This document shows positions 25,465 to 35,953 of a DNA stretch of 53,596 nt, in pieces. The notes under the pieces were generated by a model that had not been told where the DNA came from, made no database searches, and saw only the letters and a list, made by a program, of their open reading frames with translations. Position 1 is the first letter of the stretch; each line of letters starts with the position of its first letter. The position numbers and the translations under genes were made by a program. The stretch comes from Bacteroidales bacterium (GTDB lineage: Bacteria > Bacteroidota > Bacteroidia > Bacteroidales > PUMT01), in the NCBI GenBank assembly GCA_007134675.1, contig SLKJ01000160.1:1-53596 (forward strand). The letters are read 5' to 3'.

Positions 25465-26028
25465 ATGCGACAGGAATTTACCCTGACAATTTTTTCAGAA
25501 AATCGTGTTGGAATACTGAATCAGATAACCACAGTATTTACAAGAAGGCATATTAATATTGAAAGCCTGACAACATCAGAATCAGCCATTGAGGGAATAC
25601 ACAAGTTCACTATAGTTATATATTCAACCAGGGAAGAGGTTGATCTTCTGGTGAAACAGGTTGAAAAGCGCATTGATGTGCTGAAGGCTTATTCTTTTTC
25701 ACAGGATGAGATCATCTACCAGGAGATTGCACTGTACAAGGTTCCTACCGCCGCCCTGTTTGAGGGTAATGAGATTGAAAAACTTGTTCGCCAGTATGGT
25801 GCAAGAATACTCGAAATGACAGCTGAATACGCAGTAATTGAAAAGACCGGCCACAAACATGAGACTCAGGAATTGTTTGAGAAGCTTGATCCTTACGGGG
25901 TGACCCAGTTTACTAGGTCCGGAAGGGTTGCTATCAACAGGCTTAAAAAGGAACCGCTTAACAGTTACCTCAGGAAACTGGATAAAAACGATGTAAAACC
26001 TGATGTTGAAATTGACACTCAATTATAA
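25465..26028 (+). CDS. ilvN: Acetolactate synthase, small (regulatory) subunit
   Basis: A 187-residue regulatory subunit that binds the catalytic subunit and confers feedback inhibition by valine. The N-terminal ACT domain is clear (FTLTIFSENRVGILNQITTVFTRRHINIESLTTSES). The C-terminal half (ALYKVPTAALFEGNEIEKLVRQYGARILEM) matches the second domain of longer IlvH/IlvN proteins. The sequence ends in a polar tail rich in Lys and Asp, slightly longer than the common ~165 residues. It lies between ilvB (62 bp) and ilvC (17 bp) in the operon. Confidence 0.93.
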   Translation: MRQEFTLTIFSENRVGILNQITTVFTRRHINIESLTTSESAIEGIHKFTIVIYSTREEVDLLVKQVEKRIDVLKAYSFSQDEIIYQEIALYKVPTAALFEGNEIEKLVRQYGARILEMTAEYAVIEKTGHKHETQELFEKLDPYGVTQFTRSGRVAINRLKKEPLNSYLRKLDKNDVKPDVEIDTQL

Positions 26029-26045
26029 AAACAAAATAGATAATT

Positions 26046-27092
26046 ATGGCAAAAATTAATTTTGGCGGTGTAGAAGAAACCGTTGTGACCCGTGATGAGT
26101 TTACAATAGAAAAGGCACGGGAAGTTCTTAAAGATGAGCTGGTAACAGTAATCGGATATGGTGTTCAGGGTCCCGCCCAGGCACTTAACATGAAGGACAA
26201 TGGCATCAATGTTATTGTGGGACAGGCTCCGGATTTTAAGGCGGACTGGGACAAGGCTGTAAGTGATGGCTGGGTTCCGGGTAAAACACTTTTCCCGATT
26301 GAGGAAGCTGCAAGTAAAGGAACCATAATTCAGTACCTGGTTTCCGATGCCGCACAACGTTCAATATGGCCCCTGCTTAAGTCCTGCCTTAACGAGGGTG
26401 ATGCGCTATATTTTTCTCACGGATTTTCAATAACCTACAAGGACCAGACAGGTGTGATACCACCTCCTGATGTGGATGTCATATTATGTGCTCCAAAAGG
26501 TTCAGGAACCAGTGTCCGCCGAAATTTTCTGGCCGGTGCAGGAATTAATTCAAGTTATGCTGTTTTTCAGGACTACACAGGCAGGGCGGAAGAACGCACC
26601 AAAGCCCTCGGTATTGCTATTGGCTCAGGTTATCTTTTTCCAACCACTTTTGAGTCAGAAGTTTACAGTGATCTTACAGGGGAGCGTGGTGTATTAATGG
26701 GTGCCCTGGCCGGAATAATGGATGCCCAGTACCAGGTACTCCGACAGAATGGCCATTCTCCGAGTGAGGCATTTAATGAGACAGTGGAAGAGCTCACCCA
26801 GAGCCTTATCCGGCTTGTTGATGAGAAAGGCATGGACTGGATGTATGCAAACTGCAGTGCAACAGCTCAGCGTGGTGCTCTTGACTGGCGACCAAAATTC
26901 AGGGATGCGACACTACCGGTATTTGTTGATCTTTATAATAAGGTAAAATCCGGCGAAGAATGCAAAAGGGTCCTGGAATCAACAGGTGCGGACAATTACA
27001 AGGATATGCTTGAAGAAGAACTTAAAGAGCTTCGTGAATCGGAGATGTGGCTTACAGGTTCGGAGGTCAGAAAATTACGTCCTGATAATTAG
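26046..27092 (+). CDS. ilvC: Ketol-acid reductoisomerase
   Basis: IlvC isomerises and reduces acetolactate or acetohydroxybutyrate to the dihydroxy acids, using NAD(P)H and Mg2+. The Rossmann motif is VIGYGVQGPAQALNMKDNG and the catalytic knotted domain contains APKGSGTSVRR, TTFESEVYSDLTGERGVLMG and ETVEELTQSL. At 348 residues it is the short class I form rather than the ~490-residue class II form of E. coli. The start lies 17 bp after the ilvN stop, so the two are likely co-transcribed and perhaps translationally coupled. Confidence 0.96.
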   Translation: MAKINFGGVEETVVTRDEFTIEKAREVLKDELVTVIGYGVQGPAQALNMKDNGINVIVGQAPDFKADWDKAVSDGWVPGKTLFPIEEAASKGTIIQYLVSDAAQRSIWPLLKSCLNEGDALYFSHGFSITYKDQTGVIPPPDVDVILCAPKGSGTSVRRNFLAGAGINSSYAVFQDYTGRAEERTKALGIAIGSGYLFPTTFESEVYSDLTGERGVLMGALAGIMDAQYQVLRQNGHSPSEAFNETVEELTQSLIRLVDEKGMDWMYANCSATAQRGALDWRPKFRDATLPVFVDLYNKVKSGEECKRVLESTGADNYKDMLEEELKELRESEMWLTGSEVRKLRPDN

Positions 27093-27156
27093 AAACCAGA
27101 AAGAATATAAATTATTAGTCTGAATATTAACTTAAAACTAAATAAAAACAATTGAT

Positions 27157-28653
27157 ATGACCAGCAAGATTCAGATTTTTGACACTACACTCAGAGATGG
27201 TGAACAGGTACCCGGATGCCAGCTCAATACAATTGAAAAAATTGAAATTGCGCGACAGCTCGAAAAACTGGGCGTGGATATTATTGAAGCAGGTTTCCCC
27301 GTTTCCAGTCCCGGTGATTTCAACTCGGTTATTGAAATATCTAAGATGGTGGAAGCTCCTGTAATATGTGCTCTGACTCGAGCTGTAAACAAAGATATTG
27401 AGGTGGCTGCTGATTCTTTAAAATTTGCGAAAAGAAAAAGAATCCATACGGGCATAGGTACTTCCGAATTCCATATAAAACACAAGCTTAATTCAAACCC
27501 CGAGGATATCCTCAAGCGTGCCGCCGAGGCAGTTAAGTTCGCAAGAAAATTTGTTGACGATGTAGAATTTTATGCCGAAGATGCAGGAAGGACAGAAAAT
27601 GAGTACCTTGCAAGGGTGATAGAATCAGTTATAAAGGCAGGCGCTACGGTAGTCAACATTCCTGATACAACCGGTTATTGCCTTCCGGCTGAATATGGTG
27701 AGAAAATAGCTTTCCTGGTTAACAACGTTCCCAACATCGATAAAGCAGTAATATCAACCCACTGCCATAATGATCTTGGTATGGCTACTGCAAACACTCT
27801 GTCCGGAATAATGAACGGAGCGCGCCAGGTGGAGGTTACTGTAAACGGAATAGGTGAACGTGCAGGCAACACCTCCCTTGAAGAGGTTGTGATGGCAATT
27901 AAAAGCCATCATGCACTTGATTTTGAAACAGGTATTGATTCCAGGGAGATAATGAAGTCAAGCAAACTGGTTTCCACTCTTATGCACATGCCTGTTCAGC
28001 CCAACAAGGCAATCGTTGGCCGGAACGCGTTCGCTCATTCCTCAGGTATTCATCAGGACGGTGTTCTTAAGCACAGGCAGAACTACGAAATAATAGACCC
28101 CCTGGAAGTAGGAGTTAAAGAGTCGGCAATTGTCCTCACGGCCAGGAGTGGAAGAGCAGCTCTCAAGCACAGGTTGCAGTTGCTTGGTTATGAATTTGAA
28201 ACTGCAGAGCTTGATGAAATTTACAACCGTTTTCTTGATCTGGCCGACAAGAAAAAAGACATAAGCGATGAGGACCTGGAGGTACTGGCCGGCAGGGAGA
28301 AACAAAAAGGTAAGCGCCCCATTGAACTTGTATCCCTGCAGGTAATGTGCGGCAAATCAACAATTCCCACAGCAACTGTACAGGTCAGTTTTAAAGGAGA
28401 TATTTTTACTGAAACTGCATCAGGGAACGGACCTATAGATGCATCATTTTCTGCCGTCAAGAATCTTCTGAAACGGCGGGTCAGACTGGAAGAATTCCTG
28501 ATACAGGCCATTACCAGGGGTAGTGATGACCTTGGAAAAGTCCATGTCCAGGTTGAGCACAAGGGTGATATATATTATGGCTTCTCTGCCCATACTGATA
28601 TTGTTACTGCCTCTGTAGAAGCCTTCCTTGATGCACTTGGTAAAATTTCATAA
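27157..28653 (+). CDS. leuA: 2-Isopropylmalate synthase
   Basis: LeuA condenses 2-ketoisovalerate with acetyl-CoA, the first step to leucine. The catalytic HMGL-like TIM barrel shows [16 protein letters not shown], the metal-binding [15 protein letters not shown] and [16 protein letters not shown], then [15 protein letters not shown]-terminal regulatory domain of ~120 residues (leucine-binding LeuA dimer type) follows, containing [17 protein letters not shown]. Length of 498 is typical. It differs clearly from the second family member at 30694, where the start of the barrel reads [13 protein letters not shown]. Confidence 0.95.
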   Translation: MTSKIQIFDTTLRDGEQVPGCQLNTIEKIEIARQLEKLGVDIIEAGFPVSSPGDFNSVIEISKMVEAPVICALTRAVNKDIEVAADSLKFAKRKRIHTGIGTSEFHIKHKLNSNPEDILKRAAEAVKFARKFVDDVEFYAEDAGRTENEYLARVIESVIKAGATVVNIPDTTGYCLPAEYGEKIAFLVNNVPNIDKAVISTHCHNDLGMATANTLSGIMNGARQVEVTVNGIGERAGNTSLEEVVMAIKSHHALDFETGIDSREIMKSSKLVSTLMHMPVQPNKAIVGRNAFAHSSGIHQDGVLKHRQNYEIIDPLEVGVKESAIVLTARSGRAALKHRLQLLGYEFETAELDEIYNRFLDLADKKKDISDEDLEVLAGREKQKGKRPIELVSLQVMCGKSTIPTATVQVSFKGDIFTETASGNGPIDASFSAVKNLLKRRVRLEEFLIQAITRGSDDLGKVHVQVEHKGDIYYGFSAHTDIVTASVEAFLDALGKIS

Positions 28654-28688
28654 GAATAAGATTATTTACTGAAACAAAAACTTTAGAA

Positions 28689-30089
28689 TTGAGCAAACAG
28701 ACAATTTTTGACAAGATATGGGCCAGGCATGTTGTTCATGATGTGCCTGAAGGACCCTCCGTGCTTTATATTGACCGTCATTTCATTCATGAAGTTACCA
28801 GTCCGCAGGCTTTTGGCGGACTAAAAAAGAGGGGGGCTTTTGTTTTTCGGCCCGAAAAAACTATCGCCACAGCCGATCATAATGTTCCTACTGTAGATCA
28901 GCATCTTACAATACAGGAGGAGTTGAGCAGGGTTCAGGTTGAAAAGCTTAAACAGAACTGCCATGAGAACAATATTACCCTTTACGGGCTCAATCATCCC
29001 TTTAATGGCATAGTTCACGTTATAGGACCTGAACTGGGAATTACCCAGCCTGGAATGACCATTGTTTGCGGTGACAGCCATACTTCAACTCACGGAGCAT
29101 TTGGCAGTATAGCTTTCGGCATTGGGACAAGTGAAGTAGAGATGGTGCTTTCAAGTCAGTGCCTGATGCAAACCAAACCCAAAAGAATGCGCATTAACAT
29201 TGATGGCCGGTTGGGTAAGGGAGTCCTCTCTAAAGATATTATCCTTTATATTATCTCAAAAATATCAACCGGAGGCGCAACCGGCTATTTTGTTGAGTAT
29301 GCTGGTTCGGCAATCCGCAATCTGTCAATGGAGGCAAGGATGACTATCTGTAACATGAGTATTGAAATGGGTGCCAGGGGGGGACTGATCGCACCCGATG
29401 ATGTAACCTTTGATTATATGCGGGGACGGGAATTTTCTCCCAGAGATGATCAGTGGGAAAGGATGCTTGAGTATTGGAAAACCCTTCCTTCTGATCCGGA
29501 TGCCGAATTTGACAAGGAGTTGTTTTTCAAAGCCGAAGAGATTGAGCCGATGATCACCTATGGTACCAACCCTGGTATGGGAACCGGCATTACCGGCAGA
29601 ATACCCCTTATTGAAGAGGTAGATCCTTCTTCAAGGGCCTCTTATAAAAAATCAATGGATTATATGGATTTTTCACCTGGTGATCCTTTGACAGGGAAAA
29701 AAGTGGACTATGTTTTCGTAGGAAGCTGCACAAATGGAAGGATTGAGGATCTTCGCGATTTTGCAGACTTTGTAAAGGGCAGAAAGAAGTCCGCCGACGT
29801 CGAGGTATGGATAGTTCCAGGCAGCAGGCAGGTTGAAAAGCAGGCTGATGAAGAGGGAATCAAGCAGGTACTTGAAGATGCAGGATTTGAAATCCGTCAG
29901 CCCGGTTGTTCAGCATGCCTTGCAATGAATGAAGATAAGATACCGGAAGGAAAATATGCTGTGTCTACTTCAAACCGGAATTTTGAGGGAAGGCAGGGCC
30001 CCGGGGCCCGTACCATGCTTGCCAGTCCCCTGACCGCTGCAGCTGCAGCAATTACAGGAAAAGTAACAGATCCAAGAACATTATTATAA
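28689..30089 (+). CDS. leuC: 3-Isopropylmalate dehydratase, large subunit
   Basis: LeuC, with LeuD, isomerises 2- to 3-isopropylmalate via an aconitase-type [4Fe-4S] cluster. It shows [26 protein letters not shown], the cysteine motif [16 protein letters not shown] and [13 protein letters not shown], and [19 protein letters not shown]. The start is a TTG at 28689 ([15 protein letters not shown]); no in-frame ATG precedes it and the protein aligns from here, so the rare start is probably real. Length 466 is normal. leuD follows after 11 bp. The product may also handle citramalate made by the CimA-like gene two positions downstream. Confidence 0.95.
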   Translation: MSKQTIFDKIWARHVVHDVPEGPSVLYIDRHFIHEVTSPQAFGGLKKRGAFVFRPEKTIATADHNVPTVDQHLTIQEELSRVQVEKLKQNCHENNITLYGLNHPFNGIVHVIGPELGITQPGMTIVCGDSHTSTHGAFGSIAFGIGTSEVEMVLSSQCLMQTKPKRMRINIDGRLGKGVLSKDIILYIISKISTGGATGYFVEYAGSAIRNLSMEARMTICNMSIEMGARGGLIAPDDVTFDYMRGREFSPRDDQWERMLEYWKTLPSDPDAEFDKELFFKAEEIEPMITYGTNPGMGTGITGRIPLIEEVDPSSRASYKKSMDYMDFSPGDPLTGKKVDYVFVGSCTNGRIEDLRDFADFVKGRKKSADVEVWIVPGSRQVEKQADEEGIKQVLEDAGFEIRQPGCSACLAMNEDKIPEGKYAVSTSNRNFEGRQGPGARTMLASPLTAAAAAITGKVTDPRTLL

Positions 30090-30100
30090 TAGATATCTGT

Positions 30101-30697
30101 ATGCCAATAGAAAAATTTTCAACTCTTGTATCCAAATGTGTGCCTTTGCCAATTGAAAATGTTGATACTGATCAGATTATACCGGCAAGGTTTCTTAAAG
30201 CCACTACCCGTGAAGGCTTTGGTGCAAATCTTTTCAGGGACTGGCGATATGACAAAACCGGAAAACCTAAAGAAGATTTTGTACTGAACAGTAAACGTTA
30301 TTCAGGTCATATCCTGGTAGCCGGCAAGAATTTTGGCAGTGGAAGCAGCAGAGAGCATGCTGCCTGGGCAATCAAGGATTACGGTTTCAAAGTTGTAGTT
30401 TCAAGTTTTTTTGCAGACATCTTCAAAAACAATGCTCTAAATAACGGCCTCCTTACCGTGCAGGTCTCTGACCTATTTCTGGAAAAGATGTTTGTGCGGA
30501 CTGAATCTGATCCTTCAACTGAGGTTAAGGTTGATCTTGAAAATCAGAAAATATCCCTGTTGCCTGGCGGACCTGAGGATATTTTTGAGATCAGTCAATA
30601 CAAAAAAAAGTGCCTGATAAACGGATATGACGATATAGATTATCTTCTGAGTTTAAAGAATAAAATAATTGAGTGGGAAAAAAACACTTTATCATGA
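30101..30697 (+). CDS. leuD: 3-Isopropylmalate dehydratase, small subunit
   Basis: The ~198-residue swivel-domain partner of LeuC. Family hallmarks are [22 protein letters not shown] near the start and [31 protein letters not shown] in the middle. Its stop overlaps the start of the next gene by 4 bp (ATGA at 30694-30697), implying tight translational coupling to the CimA-like synthase. Confidence 0.95.
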   Translation: MPIEKFSTLVSKCVPLPIENVDTDQIIPARFLKATTREGFGANLFRDWRYDKTGKPKEDFVLNSKRYSGHILVAGKNFGSGSSREHAAWAIKDYGFKVVVSSFFADIFKNNALNNGLLTVQVSDLFLEKMFVRTESDPSTEVKVDLENQKISLLPGGPEDIFEISQYKKKCLINGYDDIDYLLSLKNKIIEWEKNTLS

Positions 30698-32253
30698 GAA
30701 GAATTGAAGTTATGGATACCACCCTGAGGGATGGAGAGCAGACCACAGGCGTTTCATTTAATGATTCAGAGAAACTTGCCATGGCCCAGATGCTCATTGA
30801 GGAGATCAGGGTTAACCGGATTGAGGTGGCCTCTGCACGTGTATCTGAGGGGGAGTTCAGGGCAGTGAAAAGAATAACGGAATGGGCCCGGAATATGAAT
30901 TATCTTGAAAAGGTGGAAATACTCAGTTTCGTTGACGGAACATTGTCGCTGGACTGGGTTGTTGAGGCCGGAGCAAAGGTTATCAACCTTTTGACAAAGG
31001 GATCACTTAAACATCTGACAGGCCAGTTAAGAAAAACACCTGCTGAACATTTCAGGGATATCGACAATGTAATTGAAGAAGCCCGAAAAAGAGAGATAAT
31101 TGTAAATGTTTATCTGGAGGACTGGTCGAATGGCATGATCCATTCCCCTGAGTATGTTTTCCAGATAATCGAGCACCTGACAAAAAGAGATGTGAAGAGG
31201 ATCATGCTTCCCGATACCCTCGGCATTCTGAACCCTGAACAGACGCTTGAGTTCTGCAGCACCATCACCGGTCGGCATCCGGATGTGCATTTTGATTTTC
31301 ATGCTCATAATGATTATGACCTGGCAACCGCCAATGTCATGGCTTCAATCAGGGCAGGTATCAGCGGAGTCCATACCACTGTCAACGGGCTGGGTGAGCG
31401 GACAGGTAATGTCCCTCTTTCCAGTGTAATCGGAATACTTAACGATCATCTCAAAGTTGAGAATGACCTTGTGGAGTCTAAGCTTTTCAAAGTTTCAAAA
31501 ATGGTCGAGCTGTTCAGTGGTCTTAGAATTCCTGCCAACAAGCCCCTTACAGGTGAATATGTGTTCACTCAGTGTTGCGGGGTCCACGCAGATGGTGACG
31601 ACAAAGGCGATCTCTATTTTAATGAGCTGCTGCCGGAACGTTTTGGCCGGCTGAGGCGTTATGCTCTTGGTAAAACATCAGGCAAGGCAAGTATAAAAAA
31701 GAATCTTGATGAGCTAGGCATTACCCTGTCAAAAGAGGATCTGGATAAGGTAACCAGGAGAGTGATAGAGCTGGGTGACCTGAAGGAGACGGTTACAACT
31801 GAAGATCTTCCCTATATAATTTCCGATGTTCTTAAGAATGGGTCACAAGAACAGAGTATCAGGCTGATAAACTATTATCTTGCAGTTTCCAAAGGTCTGA
31901 GACCTGTTGCTTCAATAAGTGTCTGCATAGACGGAGAGGCACATACTGAAACTTCAGTTGGTGACGGACAGTATGATGCTTTCATGAAAGCAATGTGGAA
32001 GATCTACGATAAGCTTAAAAAACCAAGGCCGGCACTGACCGATTACCTGGTTACGATACCGCCCGGAGGAAAAACCGATGCGCTGGTTGAGACAACTATA
32101 AGCTGGGAGTACAAAGGCGTGGAGTACAAGACACGTGGTCTGGATGCTGATCAGACTGGAGCTGCTATTAAATCAACCATGAAGATGCTTAATATAATTG
32201 CAAATAATGAGCTGAAAACTTTGTCGGTTCCCACAGAAAAATTAAATAATTAA
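30694..32253 (+). CDS. cimA: 2-Isopropylmalate synthase-like protein, probable (R)-citramalate synthase
   Basis: This second HMGL-like/LeuA-family enzyme in the operon has 519 residues. The barrel begins [22 protein letters not shown] and contains the metal-binding [16 protein letters not shown] and [18 protein letters not shown]-terminal LeuA-type dimer domain contains [14 protein letters not shown]. Because leuA is already present at 27157 and this copy is clearly diverged, it is probably citramalate synthase (pyruvate plus acetyl-CoA). LeuC, LeuD and LeuB would then carry citramalate to 2-ketobutyrate for isoleucine. No threonine deaminase (ilvA) is in the window. Homocitrate-type or second isopropylmalate activity cannot be excluded. 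The ATG at 30694 overlaps the leuD stop. Confidence 0.72.
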   Translation: MRRIEVMDTTLRDGEQTTGVSFNDSEKLAMAQMLIEEIRVNRIEVASARVSEGEFRAVKRITEWARNMNYLEKVEILSFVDGTLSLDWVVEAGAKVINLLTKGSLKHLTGQLRKTPAEHFRDIDNVIEEARKREIIVNVYLEDWSNGMIHSPEYVFQIIEHLTKRDVKRIMLPDTLGILNPEQTLEFCSTITGRHPDVHFDFHAHNDYDLATANVMASIRAGISGVHTTVNGLGERTGNVPLSSVIGILNDHLKVENDLVESKLFKVSKMVELFSGLRIPANKPLTGEYVFTQCCGVHADGDDKGDLYFNELLPERFGRLRRYALGKTSGKASIKKNLDELGITLSKEDLDKVTRRVIELGDLKETVTTEDLPYIISDVLKNGSQEQSIRLINYYLAVSKGLRPVASISVCIDGEAHTETSVGDGQYDAFMKAMWKIYDKLKKPRPALTDYLVTIPPGGKTDALVETTISWEYKGVEYKTRGLDADQTGAAIKSTMKMLNIIANNELKTLSVPTEKLNN

Positions 32254-32274
32254 CGTTATCATCCAAAATAATAT

Positions 32275-33348
32275 ATGGAGTTAAAGATTGCAGTACTTGC
32301 CGGAGACGGCATAGGTCCGGAAATCACTGCCCAGGCCATCAAGGTGATTAATGCCGTTTGCAGGAGGATGGGCCATGATCCCTATTACAGAGAAGCACTT
32401 GTGGGAGCGGTTGCCATAGATAAAACTGGCGATCCCTACCCCGAGGAAACACACAAAATATGCATGGAATCTGATGCAGTCCTATTCGGTGCCATTGGTG
32501 ATCCTCGTTTTGACAATGATCCAAATGCCACCGTAAGGCCGGAGAAAGGACTTCTTTCGATGAGGAGGAAGCTGGGACTGTATGCCAATATAAGACCTGT
32601 AATGACTTTTCCGTCGTTGCTTCACAAATCTCCTCTGCGAAAGGATATTGTCGAAGGAGCTGAATTTGTTGCCATCCGTGAACTTACCGGGGGAATATAT
32701 TTCGGAAGGCCCCAGGGTCGCTCTGAAGATGGTAACACTGCCTATGATACATGTGTATATCATCGTTATGAAATAGAGCGAATCTGCCGTCTGGCCTTTG
32801 ATTTTGCTATGAAAAGGCGTAAAAAACTGACCATGGTTGATAAGGCCAATGTACTGGCTACCTCAAGACTGTGGAGAGAGACAATGCAGAGCCTTGCTCC
32901 CTCATTTCCCGAGGTTGAAGTTGAATATATGTTCGTAGATAATGCCGCAATGCAGATAATCCAGTGGCCCGGGCGTTTCGATGTGCTGGTAACAGAAAAT
33001 ATGTTTGGCGATATATTAACTGATGAGGCAAGTGTGATTACCGGTTCTCTCGGATTGCTTCCCTCCGCATCCATAGGTATGCATACTTCTGTTTTTGAAC
33101 CGATTCACGGTTCATATCCCCAGGCTGCCGGACGCAACATCGCCAATCCGCTTGCAACAGTTTTATCAGCTGCACTTATGTTTGAATATGCATTCAACCT
33201 GGGGGCTGAAGCAGATCTCATAAGGCAGGTTGTTGACAGATCTCTGGCTGAAGGGGTGGTGACTGAAGATATTGACCCTGTTAAGCCTGAGAGCACTTCG
33301 GAGGTCGGTGACTGGCTTGCAGCCAGAATTGAAGATGTTACGACATAA
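32275..33348 (+). CDS. leuB: 3-Isopropylmalate dehydrogenase
   Basis: LeuB oxidatively decarboxylates 3-isopropylmalate with NAD+ to 2-ketoisocaproate. It has [12 protein letters not shown] at the N-terminus, [13 protein letters not shown], the substrate arginines and Tyr region [11 protein letters not shown], the lysine in [32 protein letters not shown] and the NAD loop [18 protein letters not shown]. Length 357 is typical. It is the last gene of the ilv-leu series; a terminator-like hairpin with an alternative fold follows 41 bp after the stop. Confidence 0.96.
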   Translation: MELKIAVLAGDGIGPEITAQAIKVINAVCRRMGHDPYYREALVGAVAIDKTGDPYPEETHKICMESDAVLFGAIGDPRFDNDPNATVRPEKGLLSMRRKLGLYANIRPVMTFPSLLHKSPLRKDIVEGAEFVAIRELTGGIYFGRPQGRSEDGNTAYDTCVYHRYEIERICRLAFDFAMKRRKKLTMVDKANVLATSRLWRETMQSLAPSFPEVEVEYMFVDNAAMQIIQWPGRFDVLVTENMFGDILTDEASVITGSLGLLPSASIGMHTSVFEPIHGSYPQAAGRNIANPLATVLSAALMFEYAFNLGAEADLIRQVVDRSLAEGVVTEDIDPVKPESTSEVGDWLAARIEDVTT

Positions 33349-33359
33349 AAAGGTTTTAA

Positions 33360-33417
33360 CTGACGGTTTCCGGAGGCTAAAAAGGTAGAGCCTCTCCCGT
33401 CAGGGTGAGGCTTTTTT
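33360..33417 (+). terminator. Terminator with a competing fold between leuB and thrA (possible attenuator)
   Basis: The terminator stem pairs AGCCTCTCCC (33389-33398) with GGGTGAGGCT (33403-33412), with one mismatch, a 4-base loop and a T-run to 33417. A mutually exclusive fold pairs CTGACGG (33360-33366) with CCGTCAG (33397-33403) and GAGGCT (33373-33378) with AGCCTC (33389-33394). A 17-codon ORF ([17 protein letters not shown], 33335-33388) runs through it but is not rich in Thr or Ile. It may end the leu operon, control thrA, or both. Confidence 0.65.
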
Positions 33418-33460
33418 GTATCTTGCATCAGAATTATTAATAACAAATCAGTAAACAATC

Positions 33461-35914
33461 ATGAAGAAGGTTCTGAAATTTGGCGGTAGTTCCCTGAGTA
33501 ACCCACCTGCAATGTCCACATTATTGAAAACAGTTTCTGAAAATTTGGAGAATCAGAACCAGGTGATAATAGTCTGTTCTGCTCTTGACGGAGTTACCAA
33601 TCTTATTAATGACCTGATTGAGGATGCTATCGGCGGAAAGGATATTTCTCAGGGAATAAGGAACCTTGAAGAAAAACATTATGAGCTTGTCAGGTCTAAT
33701 CTGGAGGTGCGCAGACAGAACCATGTCCTGCTCGGACTGAAGCTGTATTTTAATCAACTGGAGGAGATGCTTTCTGGTATAATGGCTCTCGGTGAGGTAT
33801 CTCTTCGCACCATTGACCGCGCCCTGTCATTTGGGGAGCTTTGTTCGGCGTTCATGTTTACCTCTTTTATCGATCAGTTTTGCGGCAATGCCGTATTTGC
33901 CGATACACGTCAGCTTATCAAGACTGACAGCAATTTTGGCCAGGCAAATATAAATGAGGATTTCAGTAACTCTCTTATCAGAACCTTTGTTAAGGAAAAT
34001 GATGGATTAATACCTGTCTTTACAGGTTTTATAGCCTCCAATGAGGCAGGTATAACTACTACAATGGGCCGTGGAGGATCTGATTACACTGCTGCAATCG
34101 TTGCTGCTGCTCTGGATGCTGATGAAATTCAGATATGGACCAATGTTGATGGCATCATGACGGCCGATCCGAAAATGGTGAGCAAGGCCTTTTCCATACC
34201 CCGGCTTACATACAGCGAAGCTGTTGAGTTAAGTTATTTCGGCGCCAGGGTAATACATCCTCCAACGATGTTTCCTGCAAGATCGAAGAATATTCCGATT
34301 ATTATCAAAAACAGCTTTAACCCCTCTTTTGAGGGGACAGTTATTTCCGGCTCCACTACCGGAAACGGTTCCCTCATAAAAGGCATATCCTGTATTTCTG
34401 AAATATGTCTGGTCACAATACAGGGTGGGGCAATGGTTGGTGAGAAGGGTTTTGGAGGCAGACTATTCAGCAAGCTTGCAGCAGAAGGGATAAATGTATT
34501 TCTTATTACCCAGGCCAGCTCACAGCACAGTATCAGCCTCGCAATCAGTCCCCGGGACATCACCATTACCCGAAAGGTCATCAACAGGGAGTTTGAACAG
34601 GATTTTGATACGGGCAGGCTTGATAAACCCGATTTTGATGATACACTAAGTATTATTGCGATGGTCGGGGAGAATATGAGGCAGAAAAGAGGTCTTTCAG
34701 GTAAGGTTTTCAGCTCACTTGGCAGAAGTGGTGTCAATGTTATTGCTATAGCTCAGGGCTCATCAGAGTTGAATATTTCGGTGGTAATTGCCAGGAGGGA
34801 TGTTTCAAAAGCAATGAACTCTGTTCATGATGATATGTTCCTTTCACCTGTCAAGACGCTTAATGTTTTTTTCTGCGGGGTAGGCAATATAGGAAGCACC
34901 CTGCTGCGTCAGATAGACAGCCATCTCTCTTTCCTTGAGGAGAAGCGTCATATAAGACTCAGCCTGATTGGCGTATGCAATAGTAAATCCATTCTTTTCA
35001 ACCAGGAAGGTGTCAGCGCCCGAACATGGAAACAGGATCTGCAGAATAAAGGTGAACCCGGAAATGTGAACAATTTCATTGAGCGTGCCTTTGAATTAAA
35101 CCTGCCCAATTCTGTCTTTGTAGACAATACCGGCAGTAAAGAGGTTCCGGAGCTTTATACACGGCTTTTTGAAAAAAGCTTTTCAGTGGTTACCTGCAAC
35201 AAGATAGGAAATACAGGCAGTTACGGCAGCTATTCAAAATACAGGGAAGTGTCAGGGAAATTCGGGGTTGATTACCTGTATGAAACAACTGTGGGTGCCG
35301 GGCTTCCTATAATAAAAACCTTGCAGGAGCTTCTGGTTTGCGGCGATGAAATATTGAAGGTGGAAGCAATATTATCCGGCACCATTTCATTTGTATTCAA
35401 TGAATACAAGGGGGACAGGACTTTTGCCGAGGTTGTCAGAATGGCACAGGATAAAGGGTTTACTGAACCTGATCCGCGCGATGATCTGAGCGGGCTTGAT
35501 TTTGCAAGAAAGATGCTGATCCTGGCCCGGGAGACGGGACTTGGAACAGAGTTTGAAGATCTTGATCTTGCACCGATTTTACCTGATAACTGTCTTAATG
35601 CCAGAACGGTGGAGGATTTCTACAAAGAGCTTGAAGCCTCTGAGGAGTATTTCAGCTCACTGAAAAACAAAGCTGCTGCTGAAAATAAGGTGATGCATTA
35701 TGTTGGGATATTATCCGATGGCAAAGTAAAAACAGAACTATTGATGCTGGATTCTAAACATCCTTTTTATAATCTCTCAGGCAGTGATAATATTATATCT
35801 TTTACCACTAACCGTTATCTCAATAATCCCATGGTAATAAAGGGACCCGGGGCCGGAGCAGAGGTGACTGCTGCAGGGGTGCTGGCCGACCTGGTAAGGG
35901 TTGGGGCAGATTGA
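33461..35914 (+). CDS. thrA: Bifunctional aspartate kinase / homoserine dehydrogenase
   Basis: An 817-residue fusion that carries out the first and third steps from aspartate to threonine and methionine. The N-terminal kinase (about 1-290) has KFGGSSLSNP, the MGRGGSDYTAAIVAAAL loop and TADPKMV. Two ACT modules (about 310-460) for threonine feedback follow. The homoserine dehydrogenase part (about 465-817) starts VFFCGVGNIGSTLLRQ and contains the catalytic region LSGTISFVFNEY, DPRDDLSGLDFARKMLIL and GPGAGAEVTAAGVLADL. It begins the thrABC set, 112 bp after leuB across a switch-like terminator. Confidence 0.97.
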   Translation: MKKVLKFGGSSLSNPPAMSTLLKTVSENLENQNQVIIVCSALDGVTNLINDLIEDAIGGKDISQGIRNLEEKHYELVRSNLEVRRQNHVLLGLKLYFNQLEEMLSGIMALGEVSLRTIDRALSFGELCSAFMFTSFIDQFCGNAVFADTRQLIKTDSNFGQANINEDFSNSLIRTFVKENDGLIPVFTGFIASNEAGITTTMGRGGSDYTAAIVAAALDADEIQIWTNVDGIMTADPKMVSKAFSIPRLTYSEAVELSYFGARVIHPPTMFPARSKNIPIIIKNSFNPSFEGTVISGSTTGNGSLIKGISCISEICLVTIQGGAMVGEKGFGGRLFSKLAAEGINVFLITQASSQHSISLAISPRDITITRKVINREFEQDFDTGRLDKPDFDDTLSIIAMVGENMRQKRGLSGKVFSSLGRSGVNVIAIAQGSSELNISVVIARRDVSKAMNSVHDDMFLSPVKTLNVFFCGVGNIGSTLLRQIDSHLSFLEEKRHIRLSLIGVCNSKSILFNQEGVSARTWKQDLQNKGEPGNVNNFIERAFELNLPNSVFVDNTGSKEVPELYTRLFEKSFSVVTCNKIGNTGSYGSYSKYREVSGKFGVDYLYETTVGAGLPIIKTLQELLVCGDEILKVEAILSGTISFVFNEYKGDRTFAEVVRMAQDKGFTEPDPRDDLSGLDFARKMLILARETGLGTEFEDLDLAPILPDNCLNARTVEDFYKELEASEEYFSSLKNKAAAENKVMHYVGILSDGKVKTELLMLDSKHPFYNLSGSDNIISFTTNRYLNNPMVIKGPGAGAEVTAAGVLADLVRVGAD

Positions 35915-35953
35915 TCCTTTAAGGGTTAGCTGAAATAGTAATAATTTAAAATT

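Noticed and set aside
33335-33388. A Thr leader peptide for thrABC
   Set aside because: The ORF is in place but has a single Thr and no Ile, so it does not look like a cognate leader; only the RNA fold is kept as evidence.
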